The position numbers and the translations under genes are program-made. A model generated the notes under the pieces. That model ran no database searches. It was given only the letters and a program-made list of their open reading frames with translations, and had not been told where the DNA came from. This document shows, one piece after another, positions 1 to 7,476 of a stretch of DNA of 7,476 nt. This DNA is from Oscillospiraceae bacterium (GTDB lineage Bacteria; Bacillota; Clostridia; Oscillospirales; Ruminococcaceae): NCBI GenBank assembly GCA_900762805.1, contig CAAFHY010000089.1, positions 1 through 7,476 on the forward strand, in the 5' to 3' direction. The stretch's first letter is position 1. Each line of letters begins with the position of its first letter.

Positions 1-2
1 GT

Positions 3-38
3 CTGTTTGGCGGTCAGCAGCCGTCTGCAACACAATAA
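3..38 (+). CDS. Possible C-terminal tail of an upstream gene (partial, unidentified)
   Basis: The first 38 bases can be read as the last 11 codons of a gene running in from the left, ending LFGGQQPSATQ and a TAA at 36-38. A second frame is also open to a TGA at 40-42 and would end VCLAVSSRLQHNK, so the true frame is not settled, and the stretch may equally be non-coding leader. Neither tail resembles the usual end of ribosomal protein L7/L12 (rplL), the commonest gene before rpoB. Nor does either obviously match the end of the RsmC-type methyltransferase found there in Bacillus. I do not recognise the product. If a gene does end here, its stop lies only 15-19 bases before the rpoB start, which would fit co-transcription. 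Confidence 0.25.
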   Translation: MFGGQQPSATQ

Positions 39-41
39 GTG

Positions 42-47
42 AAGGAG
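42..47 (+). promoter_or_regulatory. Ribosome binding site of rpoB
   Basis: AAGGAG at 42-47 lies 10 bases before the ATG at 58. The next in-frame ATG, codon 8 at position 79, has no comparable purine-rich site at a suitable distance, so the ribosome binding site supports the start at 58. No promoter is visible in the 57 bases upstream, so transcription must begin outside the window. Confidence 0.8.
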
Positions 48-57
48 TACAACGCCG

Positions 58-3780
<3,723 letters not shown>

Positions 3781-3803
3781 CGACCTTTCCCTAAACTATA
3801 TTT

Positions 3804-3809
3804 TGGAGG
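3804..3809 (+). promoter_or_regulatory. Ribosome binding site of rpoC
   Basis: TGGAGG at 3804-3809 sits 5 bases before the ATG at 3815. It is a strong core match with short spacing. The 34-base gap after the rpoB stop (3781-3814) contains no convincing -10/-35 pair and no hairpin with a T-run. rpoC is therefore most simply read from the rpoB transcript and initiates translation on its own site. Confidence 0.85.
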
Positions 3810-3814
3810 CATAG

Positions 3815-7333
<3,519 letters not shown>

Positions 7334-7343
7334 AGCCGAATAC

Positions 7344-7375
7344 CGGAAAGCTCCCTGCAAAACGGGAGCTTTTCG
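7344..7375 (+). terminator. Rho-independent terminator of rpoBC
   Basis: Ten bases after the rpoC stop, an inverted repeat pairs 7344-7355 with 7364-7375 around an 8-base loop (TGCAAAAC). The core AAAGCTCCC/GGGAGCTTT is a perfect 9 bp. It extends by one G-T wobble and two G-C pairs. The run TTTT (7370-7373) follows the GC-rich part of the stem, as in intrinsic terminators, but the T-tract is short and is interrupted by CG. A further T5 run at 7388-7392 lies downstream. Termination of the rpoB-rpoC message here is likely, though efficiency cannot be judged by eye. Confidence 0.8.
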
Positions 7376-7394
7376 TGTGCTTTGCCATTTTTCC

Positions 7395-7410
7395 CGCCGT
7401 CCACGCGGCG
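7395..7410. other. Small GC-rich stem-loop in the intergenic tail
   Basis: CGCCG (7395-7399) pairs with CGGCG (7406-7410) around a 6-base loop. It is followed by AAATTC on the + strand, and on the other strand it would be followed by an A-run. It therefore lacks the T-tract of a terminator in either direction. It may be chance in GC-rich DNA, or may help stop read-through or stabilise a 3' end. Confidence 0.35.
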
Positions 7411-7441
7411 AAATTCGACACAACTTCCAAATAAAATTTAC

Positions 7442-7470
7442 TTGCCAAACAGATATGTCCGTGATATAAT
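7442..7470 (+). promoter_or_regulatory. Strong housekeeping sigma promoter reading out of the window
   Basis: The -35 element TTGCCA (7442-7447, five of six bases of TTGACA) is separated by exactly 17 bases from a perfect -10 element TATAAT (7465-7470). A TG one base before the -10 element (7462-7463) gives an extended -10. Upstream lies an AT-rich stretch (about 7411-7440) that could act as an UP element. The expected transcription start is about seven bases past the -10 element, at or just past the right edge. The promoter follows the rpoC terminator and so opens a new transcription unit whose gene is not visible. Confidence 0.85.
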
Positions 7471-7476
7471 AATAAA

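Noticed and set aside
17..28. Small inverted repeat GCAG-CCGT-CTGC before rpoB
   Set aside because: A 4 bp stem with no T-tract is too weak to call a terminator or regulatory hairpin and is expected by chance.
3781..3814. A separate promoter or attenuator between rpoB and rpoC
   Set aside because: The gap is only 34 bases. TATATTTT at 3797-3804 is AT-rich but has no suitable -35 partner, and no hairpin followed by T residues is present.

Overview
The window is an ordinary housekeeping locus: two complete, co-directional + strand genes fill almost all of it. They are rpoB (58-3780, RNA polymerase beta, 1240 aa) and rpoC (3815-7333, RNA polymerase beta', 1172 aa). Together they form the catalytic core of bacterial RNA polymerase. 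Beta' supplies the Mg2+-binding NADFDGD loop, bridge helix and trigger loop. Beta supplies the GYNYEDA and [12 protein letters not shown] active-site segments and the rifampicin pocket.

Both proteins read as Firmicutes-type. They lack the large lineage-specific insertions of the E. coli subunits, and the sequence around the active site resembles Bacillus and Clostridium. GC-rich codon choice, a very acidic beta C-terminus and motif details suggest a GC-rich Clostridia member, possibly an Oscillospirales/Ruminococcaceae gut-type organism. That placement is inference from remembered sequences, not a search.

Layout. 1-57: the end of something upstream, plus the rpoB ribosome binding site; a short possible C-terminal tail of a previous gene does not look like rplL (L7/L12). 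58-3780: rpoB. 3781-3814: a 34-base gap holding only the rpoC ribosome binding site, so the two genes are presumably one transcript. 3815-7333: rpoC. 7334-7476: a Rho-independent terminator candidate, a small GC-rich stem-loop, an AT-rich stretch, and a near-consensus extended -10 promoter reading rightward out of the window.

I found no mobile element, CRISPR array, tRNA or rRNA gene, defence gene or undescribed system. The points worth a second look are modest: the 60-residue acidic beta tail without basic residues, an unusual His next to the beta' N-terminal zinc site, the complete absence of TTA, CTA and TCA codons from both genes (which creates gene-length antisense open frames), and the strong promoter at the right edge.
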